DNA of 64,000 nt from Druceiella hillmani. Its lineage: Eukaryota > Arthropoda > Insecta > Lepidoptera > Hepialidae. Each line of letters opens with the position of its first letter. Position 1 is the first letter of the stretch. The translations under genes were made by a program, and so were the position numbers. This document shows, piece by piece, positions 1 through 9,659 of the stretch. Location: the NCBI GenBank assembly GCA_039881145.1, contig JAYKKI010000008.1:33133501-33197500 (forward strand), read 5' to 3'. Under the pieces are notes generated by a model. It was not told the origin of the DNA and did not search any database. It was given only the letters and a program-made list of their open reading frames with translations.

Positions 1-955
1 ACTTTTGTGATGATTCGTCGATTGTAGCCATATTTCCAAGCGTTCATCGCCTTGAATGGATATATCACCACGTTTAAATTCAATAGCTGACTCTTTACGA
101 TCGAATAATTTAATTTGGAATCTAACTCTTTTCGTGTGCCCTTCGGTATCAAACATTTTAACAAAGTAAAAGCAAGGTTTTAAAATTTATCCTTTTTTTT
201 TAGGAAACGTGAAAATTCTTTGGCTTTAATCGACAGCTGTGAACAAGCAACTTACAAAAAATTCAAGACTGTTTAACACTTCATCTAAATGATCCTACTT
301 AAAACGTAGTATGGTCAATCGTTCATTTTTGTACCATCCATATCATATATCTATATGAACTTTCCATAAAGAATAAAAACCATAATTGGGTATTTGACTA
401 AATTTTCTTTATTTCATTAATCATAATTTCAAGGTACAAGCTGATGAAGAATGAATTTTTTTTAATAATCTTAAAAATTGACTGAGTTATAAAAGTTTAA
501 ATTTAACCTTTAGAGAAGGAAGGCAATATTGTGTTGTGAGGTCATTTTTAATGTTGCACATTGTATTCTACAAGAATAAGATATACCCAACTCTATCCGT
601 ATTTTCAAGTTTAGAAGCCTAAAACTGATTTATTTTTCAATCAATTTTCGAATTTTTTTCAAGTCTGGTTTTTAACTTATATATCATAATATTGTAAGAA
701 AAATATCAAAATTTAGAATGATTCAACTACCGTATTATGCCTGTCGGGTGATAATTGCCAAAGTACTTGAATATTATCTAATTTAATATTTTAATTCTAA
801 TTTTTAATCAAGTATTTTACATATTAATTACCTGCAATAAGTAAGGGTACAAGAAAGCCTGAAATTACAAGTCGCAAGAACTGAAAGCCTGTGTTTCGAT
901 AAATTATATGAACTTAGGTAAATTTTAATACAAATGTTTATAATACTACGTTTTC
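1..955. other. AT-rich stretch without recognised feature
   Basis: No convincing open frame, RNA gene or repeat was recognised. Composition matches the rest of the AT-rich background. Confidence 0.5.
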
Positions 956-956
956 T

Positions 957-1020
957 ATATTTTAAGATGTTTTACAGTTTTTGGATTGTATTTCAAAAAC
1001 CGTAAAACATCTTAAAATAT
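957..1020. repeat. Near-perfect hairpin, 27-bp arms
   Basis: Arms 957-983 and 994-1020 are reverse complements with a single mismatch around a 10-nt loop. The short frame starting at 981 overlaps it and is not a gene. No paralogous copy was found for comparison, so whether the second arm is a recent inverted duplication cannot be decided here. Confidence 0.9.
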
Positions 1021-1080
1021 TTCATAATAGCTTCAATGGCTTGCGTTTTCGTTTACAGTTAAAATGTCTAAAGACGATGA

Positions 1081-1096
1081 ATATATGCATATATAG

Positions 1097-1139
<43 letters not shown>

Positions 1140-1166
1140 CATACATTCAAGTATATATATATATTG
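1081..1166. repeat. (AT)n microsatellite
   Basis: Interrupted AT dinucleotide run with AC and GT interruptions. It produces tyrosine-isoleucine frames on both strands that are not genes. Confidence 0.95.
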
Positions 1167-2476
1167 AAATGGAATGTAAGGTTTAGTTGTTTTATTCCAT
1201 TTAAGATCGTCATTTAAGATAAGTTGCGATTATTTTAAGTTTTAATTCATATAATAGACCACCTTAAAAGATTCAGGCTAGCATTATAAAGATTCTGTAT
1301 CAATATAAAAAATAAACGAAAATGCTTGGCAAATTTGTTATACTTAGTAGGTATTCAATTTAAATTTGTGATTTGTAACCGCCTGATGGTTTAATTTACA
1401 TTTGGTCGACTGACATAAATAACCCAGATATTTATTTAATTATTTAATCATACTTATACTTATTCAAAATATTGCACATAATCATATAACAGATATAGAA
1501 AAAAATGATTAAACTTTGTTTCAAGCAAAATGACCAGAATTGAATTGATTGCAAATATAGAGTAAACTAGCCAAAAATAAACTGTAATAATTTTATATCT
1601 CAACACAGGGTAGTGGACTTATTTCAATTTCAGTTGCAAGTGATAGAAATAAACGTAGTATGGAATTTAACACTGACATATGCATGTCTGTTCCATACTA
1701 AATTAAAAAGAAAACAGTGGAAATCTAAAGCTCGACGAAGCTCATTTTTTCTATATAGCTTATAATAAAACATATCCTTAGGACAAAACAAATTGAAAAA
1801 AAAACTTCATTCAAAACAACTTTATAAAAAAAAATTGATGTTGACGAATCGGATATTTTACTATACTTAATAAGCGTGAAGAGTTTTCCAAGTTCAAACC
1901 ACAGTACTAAATTGGAAATATATTTTATTTCGTCCCTATACATTTTTATTTAGAAGCTTTGTGCATAAAGTGAATTTTTTAAGTTTTAGATTTCGATACT
2001 TGTTATAGTTGACTGGTTAGTCCGACGTGAACTTGCTACATATTTTTACATGAGTGGTTCTGGTTTGATTAACTATGTTTAAAATGATTCTCTGTCACCG
2101 TTGCTTACGGTCATTACAATATGGATTTAAAAATACAGGGAAAAAGTTGAAAATCGTTTACATTTATGTGGCTATACGATAAGTTGTACGTTTTTGTTCC
2201 AAGTACACCACAATTATTAAAAAATGTAGTGGATGTATAAACTTTAATCGATATTGTTATGTTAAATTCAAAGTAACACGGTACTATTATTTAGACACAC
2301 ATATGTTCAAAATATTAACGTTTGGCTAAATTAAACAAAACCAGGAACATCTTATATTGGACGGGAGTAATGAAGCTGTGTGTCTTTCTTTGGATCCGAA
2401 AAAAAACAAAATGACGAGCTATATGAACTAGAGTACATTATTTAAAATTTCACTGAATAAACAAAAAAGATTTTAT

Positions 2477-2518
2477 AATAAATTACGGTAGTAGGTTCCC
2501 CTACTACCATAATTTATT
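2477..2518. repeat. Hairpin, 19-bp arms, one arm absent in paralogue
   Basis: Arms 2,477-2,495 and 2,500-2,518 are reverse complements with one mismatch and a 4-nt loop. Paralogue B near 8,950 has only the left arm ('aaattacggtagtaagtacc') and then continues into the shared downstream sequence. The right arm therefore looks like a local inverted duplication specific to copy A. Confidence 0.85.
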
Positions 2519-2556
2519 CACGGTCACGCACACGCACACGCTCACGGACACGCTCT
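2519..2556. repeat. CAC-rich short tandem repeat
   Basis: Short run of 'cacgcacacg'-like units directly after the hairpin, absent from the paralogue at 8.97 kb. Confidence 0.7.
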
Positions 2557-2889
2557 ATATGAGCAGAATTTTCGCGGGACGAACGGAATACACACAATTT
2601 GTTAACAAGATCGGTTTTCTATGTTATATTATATTTGCAATACATTATACTTATACAGTATATGACATGTACACAATACTATAAGACACGTTGTATATTC
2701 GCTTAAATAAATATTATATATGGTACTGGTAGAATAAAATTATAAATAATTATTTTAAAGTGGAGTGAGATGGAAAATTGAAAATAACATACGTAACGTG
2801 AAACGTTATGAAAAGTCATGTTATCATGCATGTATACGAAAAAAAAATTGTCAATAACTACAAAACATAACATTCACGTCTTCAAACTT

Positions 2890-3270
2890 TGTAATGCAAT
2901 AAAACCTTATTTCCTGTTCCTTTCACATTGCGAGAATCGGAAAAAAGTATAATTTTATGCGAACGCATCCCAGATATAATAACAGCCCCCTCACGTAGCG
3001 CGTGCTGTCACAGTTTCCAAGAGTTAATGCTAAAACGAGGCAGTGCCGGCAAACCGCGCTAGTGGGCGCCGCAATAAATTCTCCAGGTCGTGCCTTTACC
3101 AATATCCGAGATTGCATGCGAGTCTATAGAGTGTGACATTGAGAATTCCCCCTGGGAGGAATACTTCAACGGAAGGGGCGGCCCTCATCTCGGCGTTCGA
3201 TCCGTGTTGCGTTCGGCCCGGATTGCGATGGGCGTCAGTAATTTTTCTGGCGCGATTTTCTCTTCTCACC
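2890..3270. repeat. GC-rich conserved core of S1, copy A
   Basis: Markedly more GC-rich than its surroundings. The subregion about 3,108-3,215 is nearly identical in copies B (9,468-9,575) and C (15,075-15,182), while flanks have diverged strongly. Landmarks are 'gcgagtctatagagtgtgac' and 'aatacttcaacgg'. The minus strand of all three copies shares one reading frame (motif MSHSIDSH), but copies A and B carry the same in-frame TAG and most A/B differences change amino acids. Active coding is therefore not supported. It could be a structured RNA, promoter, transposon end or dead exon; I cannot name it. Confidence 0.75.
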
Positions 3271-3561
3271 GGCAGGTTTAAGTAAAAGCATCCTTTCTTT
3301 TAGACAACGTTTTTGTGTAAAATGACTCTTTTTCTTGGAAATGTTTTCAAACCATTGCTTTAGGTAGAATGGTTGTTTAGCTTGATGGTTAATAAACAGA
3401 AAAATATATTTCGTGAGAAGTTTTTTACAAAGGAAATATTTATTAAAGAAAAACTTATATTTATTAAAGAAAAATAATCACGCTCGTTTAATTGTGGAGT
3501 GTTTTGGGTTTTTATTTTGCTTTTTACGCTGGGGAGATTTGTAAGTATTTGCAACCCTTTA

Positions 3562-3805
3562 TGGCTTACTGTTCCTCTGAGACGATACGATTAATAATTT
3601 TTATAAGACCATTGATTATGTGCCTTTTAGTATAACAACACTACCTCTAGTCACAATGTATCAAGAATTAATTTTGGGTGTCCTCTGTTGTGCATGTCCT
3701 TGATGAATTTTTTGTTTTTTAGAAAAGTGGCAAACGTATAAATGTTCATGAATAGCAGAAATGATGTCATTTAGCGAGAGAATAAGTTGTATTAATTGAA
3801 AAGTA
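3562..3805. other. AT-rich, nothing recognised
   Basis: Short frames here are fortuitous. No repeat match noted elsewhere in the window. Confidence 0.4.
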
Positions 3806-4028
3806 TTTTGAATATATTTGGAGTTAATTTTATAGAAATTCATTATAATTAAATTATTTCTCAACTACATGAAACTACGTGATGTAGTAATATTTCCACT
3901 TTATTTAAATGCTTTACCACGACCAAGGTTTCGTTGCATGACAACATTTTCAGGTGGGCAATTTGCTAAGCATCTTTAAAGAATTTAAATAAAGTAGAAA
4001 TAATACTACGTCATGTAGTTTCATTTAG

Positions 4029-4031
<3 letters not shown>
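3806..4031. mobile_element. Hammerhead foldback element, copy 1
   Basis: Begins with the family terminus 'tgaatatatttgg' and shows the left arm (tgaaactacgtgatgtagta, then the hammerhead-like block in minus orientation). A shortened inverted right arm ends at 'gtagtttcattta' by 4,027. The right terminus is replaced by the microsatellite at 4,030-4,094. Members of this family are inverted-repeat, non-coding and AT-rich with no transposase frame. Confidence 0.75.
3917..3957 (-). ncRNA. Degenerate hammerhead ribozyme motif
   Basis: Read on the minus strand: CCAC, core CUGAAAA, U, stem II GUUG/CAAC with loop UCAUG, GAA, stem III ACC/GGU, C, GUGG. The architecture matches the intact copy at 4,894-4,934, but the core has A where the invariant G8 of CUGANGA is expected. 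It is probably catalytically dead. Confidence 0.55.
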
Positions 4032-4093
<62 letters not shown>

Positions 4094-4107
4094 CTTTTTT
4101 TTTTTTT
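4030..4107. repeat. Compound microsatellite (AT)n(GT)n(AT)n then poly-T
   Basis: About 20 AT units, 10 GT units, further AT units and a 13-nt T run. It lies exactly at the junction of two foldback copies and replaces the right end of copy 1 and the left end of copy 2. Confidence 0.95.
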
Positions 4108-4277
4108 GTAGAAATTCATTATTCACAATTAAATGAAACTACGTGATGTAGTATTATTTCTACTTTCTTTAAGGTCTTTACCACGACCTACGTTATGTTG
4201 TATTACATCTTCAGGTGGACTATTAGCAAAGATCTTTGCTAATAGCCCACGTGGTTTCATTTAATTGTGAACCATTT
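4108..4277. mobile_element. Hammerhead foldback element, copy 2 (rearranged)
   Basis: Left arm from 'gtagaaattcattattcaca', then a damaged hammerhead-like block (4,181-4,218, minus strand), then a perfect 26-bp palindrome at 4,220-4,245 centred on AGATCT. It continues directly into 'gtttcatttaattgtga', the outer part of the right arm. The inner right arm is deleted. The hammerhead block has lost part of stem II and its GAAA. Confidence 0.75.
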
Positions 4278-4844
4278 AATTCTCTGACTATGCGTACTTT
4301 TTTCAAATTCGAGCCTGCGCACACTGTTCCGCATCTAATTGCTTTTTTCTATTTAGTCTACCCGGATTGAAATTTATTATTTACTTTACATAATAGATTT
4401 AATTAAAAAAATTAATACCTTAAATAACCTTTCCATATTCATAGATATATATTATTACTTAACACTCGCACGCACGCCATGGCCCGTGCGTCCGCCCGCC
4501 TCTCCATTTCTCTCAATGGATTTCAATTATGGCAAGGTATGTTGGTTGCAAATTAACCTTTATTTGAAATATTTATTTAAGTAAACAAATTTTACATATA
4601 AAGATTAAATACAAACAAATGAATAGTAAAGGACGTACTCGTTAGTAACATTTCCACGAGGGCGAATACTTGAAAATCTGTATAATTTGAGTGACCTATG
4701 TCCCCAAATAACTCGAGATTTATATCTTATAATTACCAGACGTTGCTGGATTTACCAATTATTCTAAATAATTTACTTTAAATATCACTTGCCTTTGATT
4801 AAAGTAAATAGAAAATAAATTTTATATACTAAAAACTAAATATA

Positions 4845-5056
4845 AATGCAACTACATGATGTAGTATTATTTCTACTTTCTTTAAGTTCTTTACCACGAC
4901 CTAGGTTTCGTCGTATTACAACATCTTCAGGTGGACTACCTAGGTCGTGATAAAGAACTTAAAGAAAGTAAAAATAATACTGCATCACGTAGTTTCATTT
5001 AATTGTGAATAATGAATTTCTACATAATTAATGCCAAATATATTCAATAAATATAA
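4845..5056. mobile_element. Hammerhead foldback element, copy 3
   Basis: Inverted-repeat element. The left arm carries the complete hammerhead motif. The right arm reads 'cctaggtcgtgataaagaac' then 'gtttcatttaattgtgaata' and ends in 'gccaaatatattcaata', the family right terminus. The paralogues at 10,800 and 50,900 lack it, so it inserted after the S3 duplication. Confidence 0.85.
4894..4934 (-). ncRNA. Intact minimal type I hammerhead ribozyme
   Basis: Self-cleaving RNA motif of 41 nt, read on the minus strand. In order: helix I 5' strand CCAC; core CUGAAGA; one unpaired U; stem II GUUG/CGAC (one G-U pair) closing loop UAAUA; GAA; stem III ACC/GGU with a 2-nt UA loop; cleavage-site C17, giving the triplet GUC; helix I 3' strand GUGG. 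Every invariant core nucleotide (C3, U4, G5, A6, G8, A9, G12, A13, A14) is present, with A15.1 pairing U16.1. Stem III is the palindrome ACCUAGGU, which as a monomer would be strained but could pair between two molecules. Dimeric hammerheads of this kind are known from Penelope-like elements and animal satellites. The extra U after A9 occurs in all copies here. Activity is inferred, not shown. Confidence 0.8.
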
Positions 5057-5520
5057 ATGATTTATAGTGAAGATCGGATTCGACAGTAACATTTATATGG
5101 GTAATATAAGTTTTGAGAACAGTCTATCATCATGAATTAGCGTAAACAGTTTTAAAAATTTACTGCGCAAGTCTTCTCAAAAATACGACGTCAGTGGAAT
5201 CGATAGTTTAAATAAGGAGTTTTTATCCTTTATTAGGAGGTGATGAATAAATCAGCCCTAAATAATTTAGTATTTGGTTTAATAAAAATCTCAGTCGTTA
5301 TTTTTTTTAATTAACTAAAATAATAAGGCAGTGAGTCATTGACTGCATTTTGTTTTTGAAATTGATTGACCGGGACTAATTTACGTTTATGAAATTTAAA
5401 TTCTGACGTATACTTGGGAACAATTGACCGGAATGGATTTGAATAGTAAAAAATTTGACTATATGTATCATTTAATAGTCAATTACATTGTCGTACTATT
5501 ATATGTGTATATATATTCAT

Positions 5521-5645
<125 letters not shown>

Positions 5646-5760
5646 CTATCTACTATTTAACTATATTAGAATCACATATTGATGGCTGTCGCCAAACAAG
5701 TCGAAATCTATCCTTTGACGTCATTAGTTATTGCTAACTGTATTAGATTTACCAATTTAT

Positions 5761-7600
5761 CCCAAATTGTTTTGTATTATTATTAATTATTCTGCTTCTT
5801 ATGTATGTATGTTTCATAATTTTTATACTAGTGAAAAACCATAATAAATAAGGAAAAGTTGAAGAGTTAAAGATGTGTTACAGATCCAAGAATTAAATTT
5901 AATTTTAAAGATTTATTTCTATAAAATTCCCTATTTTTAATTTTATTCTGTAATTACATAATTTACTGGTTATAAACTAATATTATATACTTTGTAATCG
6001 GGCACATATTTTGCAGCGAATGTTGAACTTTGAACTATATAACTTGAGCTTTGTGCCAACCTTGTACAACCTTGTAAATCCTCAAATGAATTAATTCTTG
6101 TGATTTTGTGGCATTTCGCTATGACTTGTAAAATTACATATTAAAAAAAAACATTCACTTTGTAACGCCATGTTTGCTTATGAAATCGGAAAATTATGTA
6201 ATTTTGTTACGGAAGAATGAAGGAAAATTTTTAAGGAATTTATAAAAAAAGACAATTTTAAATAAATTCAAATGGATATGTACGTACTGTCTAACTTCCC
6301 TTCTATTTTATATAAAAAACACACTTTATAAATTGAGCTGTCTGACCACCAAGTTTAATCTAATGGTAATCTTTTCCACAATAACGCGCGTTTAAAGTAT
6401 TGATTGAAATTTGATTAGCACAGTTTAAAATAAAAGAAAGTCGGATCGCAAGGCTTACAAACCGTGAAGGTTTGTATGCCCCACAACACGATGAAAGCTG
6501 TATTTTCAATTTACAATTTATAAGGTGAAAAATAAATACCCGGTAAATGACATGTCAACGTGCAAGTCAATTATTTTATTTTTACAGATTTTCTGATGGA
6601 AAAAGTAGTACAATGTTCGAACACACATTTTTTTTTTAAATAAAAGGCAGTAGTTTTATTTTTGTACTATAATTGCAAAGCTTGTTAAACCGAGTATCTG
6701 CCGGAATAGTAAATTAGTATGACATTGAAAATCTGTTGATGTACATACAGAAAATGAATGCAACCATACGGAAGGTTTGAATAAATTTTAGAAGAGAAAT
6801 AACGTCAAACACCTATTTAGATAAATTGTTTGATGATTATTCCTCAAGGGTCACTTTTAACTCAGGCACTCATCAGTTGATGCGAAATACATGCAATTGC
6901 TTAGTGTTTTTGTACTGTGACAAAAATTCCAGATTTTCTTTACACCTCATTTCGAATACTACAATAATCGCTGAAAATCACTTAACACATTTTCAGACTC
7001 TTGTTTTATATAATAACAGGTTTCAAAAAATATATATCTTAACCTGGATTACCAAATTTGCCTATTTTAAATGATTAATTTAATGAAAAGAGATGCGAAA
7101 GAAGTATGATTTCGATATATAATATTGCAAAAAGGAAAGCCTTAAGTTACGAGAATGTAAATACAATGTACTGTTTAACATAAAAAAGACACTTTTTCAG
7201 TCACTACTCATAGTCTTTCTTTTCGCGACAGCACTCTTCAAAGCAATTATATAAACTACTGCCATACGATCTTTACATCAAATTTATCAGTCGTAAATAA
7301 TGATGAAAATCTTTTAATCGCCAATATATGTACGAGAAATTCGGATTAGAGATTAAAAAATTCGCTTTTATATTTTCACACTGAAATAGGGAAAATAGTG
7401 TTTAAGTGAAGTTAAATTTTATTATAGGTAATTTCTATGGCTATAGATTAATATCCAATATATTACAGTGCAATAGCCGATTGTGATATTAAAGAAATAT
7501 TTCCTTTTCCTACATAGAAATAAAGTTATTGCTCTGGTTTTAAACCAATTTAAGCCTCATACTACGAACGGTAACGTGTTTGATATAAAAAAAAATAAGA
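5761..7600. repeat. Duplicon tail S3/S4, copy A
   Basis: 5,990-6,082 aligns with 11,336-11,420 (shared 'ctttgtaatc', 'gcacatattttg', 'ctttgtgccaaccttgtac'). 6,880-6,975 aligns with 11,597-11,690 ('caattgcttagtgtttt'). 7,375-7,500 aligns with 52,480-52,600 ('gtgtttaagtg', 'aaagaaatatt'). The remainder is AT-rich with no recognised gene. Confidence 0.65.
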
Positions 7601-8075
7601 GAAAAATGCTTACATTTGGCAAATTTGTTATATTTAGTACGTATTTAATTTAAATTTCAATGATGATTCATAATCTTCTCATGGTTTATCACGTTTAGTA
7701 GACTAATATAAATAAACCTACATATTTATTTAATTACGTAAACATCCTTATACTTGTCAAAAATATTGAGCAATCACATAAAAAATATAGGACAAAATTT
7801 ATTACAAGTAGAGAGTGCCAAAAAACCTTCAATAGTTTTATATCACAAAATAGGGGGCTTATTCCAAACCCAGTTGTAAGTAGTACAAATAAGCGTAGAT
7901 GGAATTTGACACTGATATATGTATGTTTGTTCCATAATAACTTTACAAAACCGCTGAAATATAAAGCGTTAAGCTCATTTTCTCTATAAAGCTTGTAATT
8001 AAATATTTCATGAGGACAAATTAAAATTTATGTTCACTCTAATGCCAAGGTTTGCTTTTGGTAAGTTTTTTATAC

Positions 8076-8192
8076 ACAATTAAATGAAACTACGTGATGT
8101 AGTATTAAAGTAGAAATAATACTACATCACGTAGTTTCATTTAATTGTGAATAATGAATTTCTACAAAATGAACGCCAAATATATTCAATAC
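8076..8192. mobile_element. Hammerhead-family foldback element, short copy
   Basis: Only the outer arms remain: 'acaattaaatgaaactacgt' facing 'acgtagtttcatttaattgt', with the central hammerhead-bearing part deleted. The right end is the family terminus 'gccaaatatattcaata'. It is flanked by a direct repeat, 'aagttttttatac' at 8,063-8,075 and 'aagtttttatac' at 8,193-8,204. It is absent from paralogue A near 1,810, so it is an insertion specific to copy B. Confidence 0.8.
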
Positions 8193-9254
8193 AAGTTTTT
8201 ATACTTATTTCATTTAAAACAACTTTATTCATTATAAATTTATTTAAAAAAAAAAATATTTTAACGAATCTGAATTTTGGAATACCTACTAAGCGCAAAA
8301 ATTCCACAACTCAGTATTAAATTGAAAATACATTTTACTGTCTTTGTAAATGGTTAATTACAAGCTTTAGGCAGAAAATAGGGTTTCTTGCAGCTTTCGA
8401 TTTCAATTGACTTAAATTATCTTTAAAGTACAGTTGAGTAAAATATCTTTGAATTACTGTTGTGGACTTCGACACTTGTTATCGTTGACTGATTTGTCCA
8501 ATGAGAACTTGCTACAAATTTTACATGACTGTTTCTAGTTTGCTAAACTATATTTAAAATGATTATCTGTCACGGTTACCTATGGTCATTACATTAAGGT
8601 TTTGAAAATACAGGGTACAAAATTTTATATCGTTTACATTTATGTGGCTCTACTGGGTTTTTATTCCAAGTATTATACAATTATTAAAAAATGTATCGAT
8701 TATAATACACTATAGCAGATGCTGTTATGTAGATAAAGTTAAAAATAACATAATGCTGTTATGTAGACAAAGTTATGTTGAAAATATTAATGTTTGGCTA
8801 CATTGAACAAAACCAAAAACGTCTTTTATTTTGAATGTGAATAATGAAACTGCGTGTCTTTCATTGGAATCGAAAAGGAAAACAAAACGACGAGGCATAT
8901 GAACCAGAATTCTTCATTTAAAATTTATTCAGGAAATAAAAAGATTTTATTATAAATTACGGTAGTAAGTACCAAGATTTATATAAGTAGAATTTTCGCG
9001 GGGTGTGCGGAACGGAACAATAACGATTTGCTAACAAGATCGGTTTTCAGTGCCATGTTATTTCATATTTACAACAAATTATACTTTTGCAATATATAAG
9101 AAATTCAAAACATACTGTATATTTATAACATAAATAAATATTGTATATTACATAAAATTGAAAATTACAGACATAAGCTGAAGCGTTATGAAAAGTTATG
9201 TTGTAGAAAAAAAATGTCAATTACTAAACATCATAACATTCACGCATTAAAATT

Positions 9255-9610
9255 ATATAATGCAATAAAACCTTATTTTTACATTGCAAGAATCGGAAAT
9301 AAGTATAATTTTATGAGAACGTAATCCAGATGTAACAGCCCATCCCGTAACACCTGTTGTCACAGTTTCCAAGAGTTAATGCTAAAACGAGGCAGTGCCG
9401 ACAAACCGCGCTAGTGGGCAACGCAAAAAATTCTCCAGGTTCTGCCTTTACCAATATCCGAGATTACATGCGAGTCTATAGAGTGTGACATTAAGAATTC
9501 CCCCTGGGAGAAATACTTCAACGGAAGGGGCGGCCCTCATCTTAGCGTTCGATCCGAGTTGCATTCGGGCCGGATTGCGATGGGCGTCGATAATTTTTCC
9601 TACACGATTT
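9255..9610. repeat. GC-rich conserved core of S1, copy B
   Basis: Nearly identical to copy A across 'gcgagtctatagagtgtgac' to about 9,575. The frame opening at 9,485 on the plus strand is not the frame open in copy A or C, so coding is not conserved. Confidence 0.75.
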
Positions 9611-9659
9611 TCTCTTCACACTAGCAGTTTGAATGTATCATATTTAGGAAGCCGTCGTC

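Larger units (their letters stand above)
1315..3560. repeat. Segmental duplicon S1, copy A
   Basis: About 2.2 kb align colinearly by hand with copy B (7,605-9,610), and the 3' part with copy C (14,640-15,480). Shared landmarks include 'ggcaaatttgttata' near 1,328 and 7,617, 'tggaatttaacactgac' near 1,660, 'agaattttcgcggg' near 2,565 and the GC-rich core near 2,900-3,270. Divergence outside the core is high with many small indels, so the duplication is old. Downstream, the stretch 3,280-3,475 matches copy C after 15,240 but is absent from copy B. I recognise no transposon protein, so this is a segmental duplication or an unrecognised long element. Confidence 0.8.
7605..9610. repeat. Segmental duplicon S1, copy B
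   Basis: Colinear with copy A (1,315-3,270) through the GC-rich core. It differs by a foldback insertion at about 8,076-8,192, by lacking the hairpin second arm and CAC repeat of copy A, and by running into a different downstream segment after about 9,610. Confidence 0.8.

Noticed and set aside
3090..3281. Plus-strand 63-codon frame in the GC-rich core
   Set aside because: Not open in the paralogous copies. The plus-strand frame at 9,485 is in a different phase.
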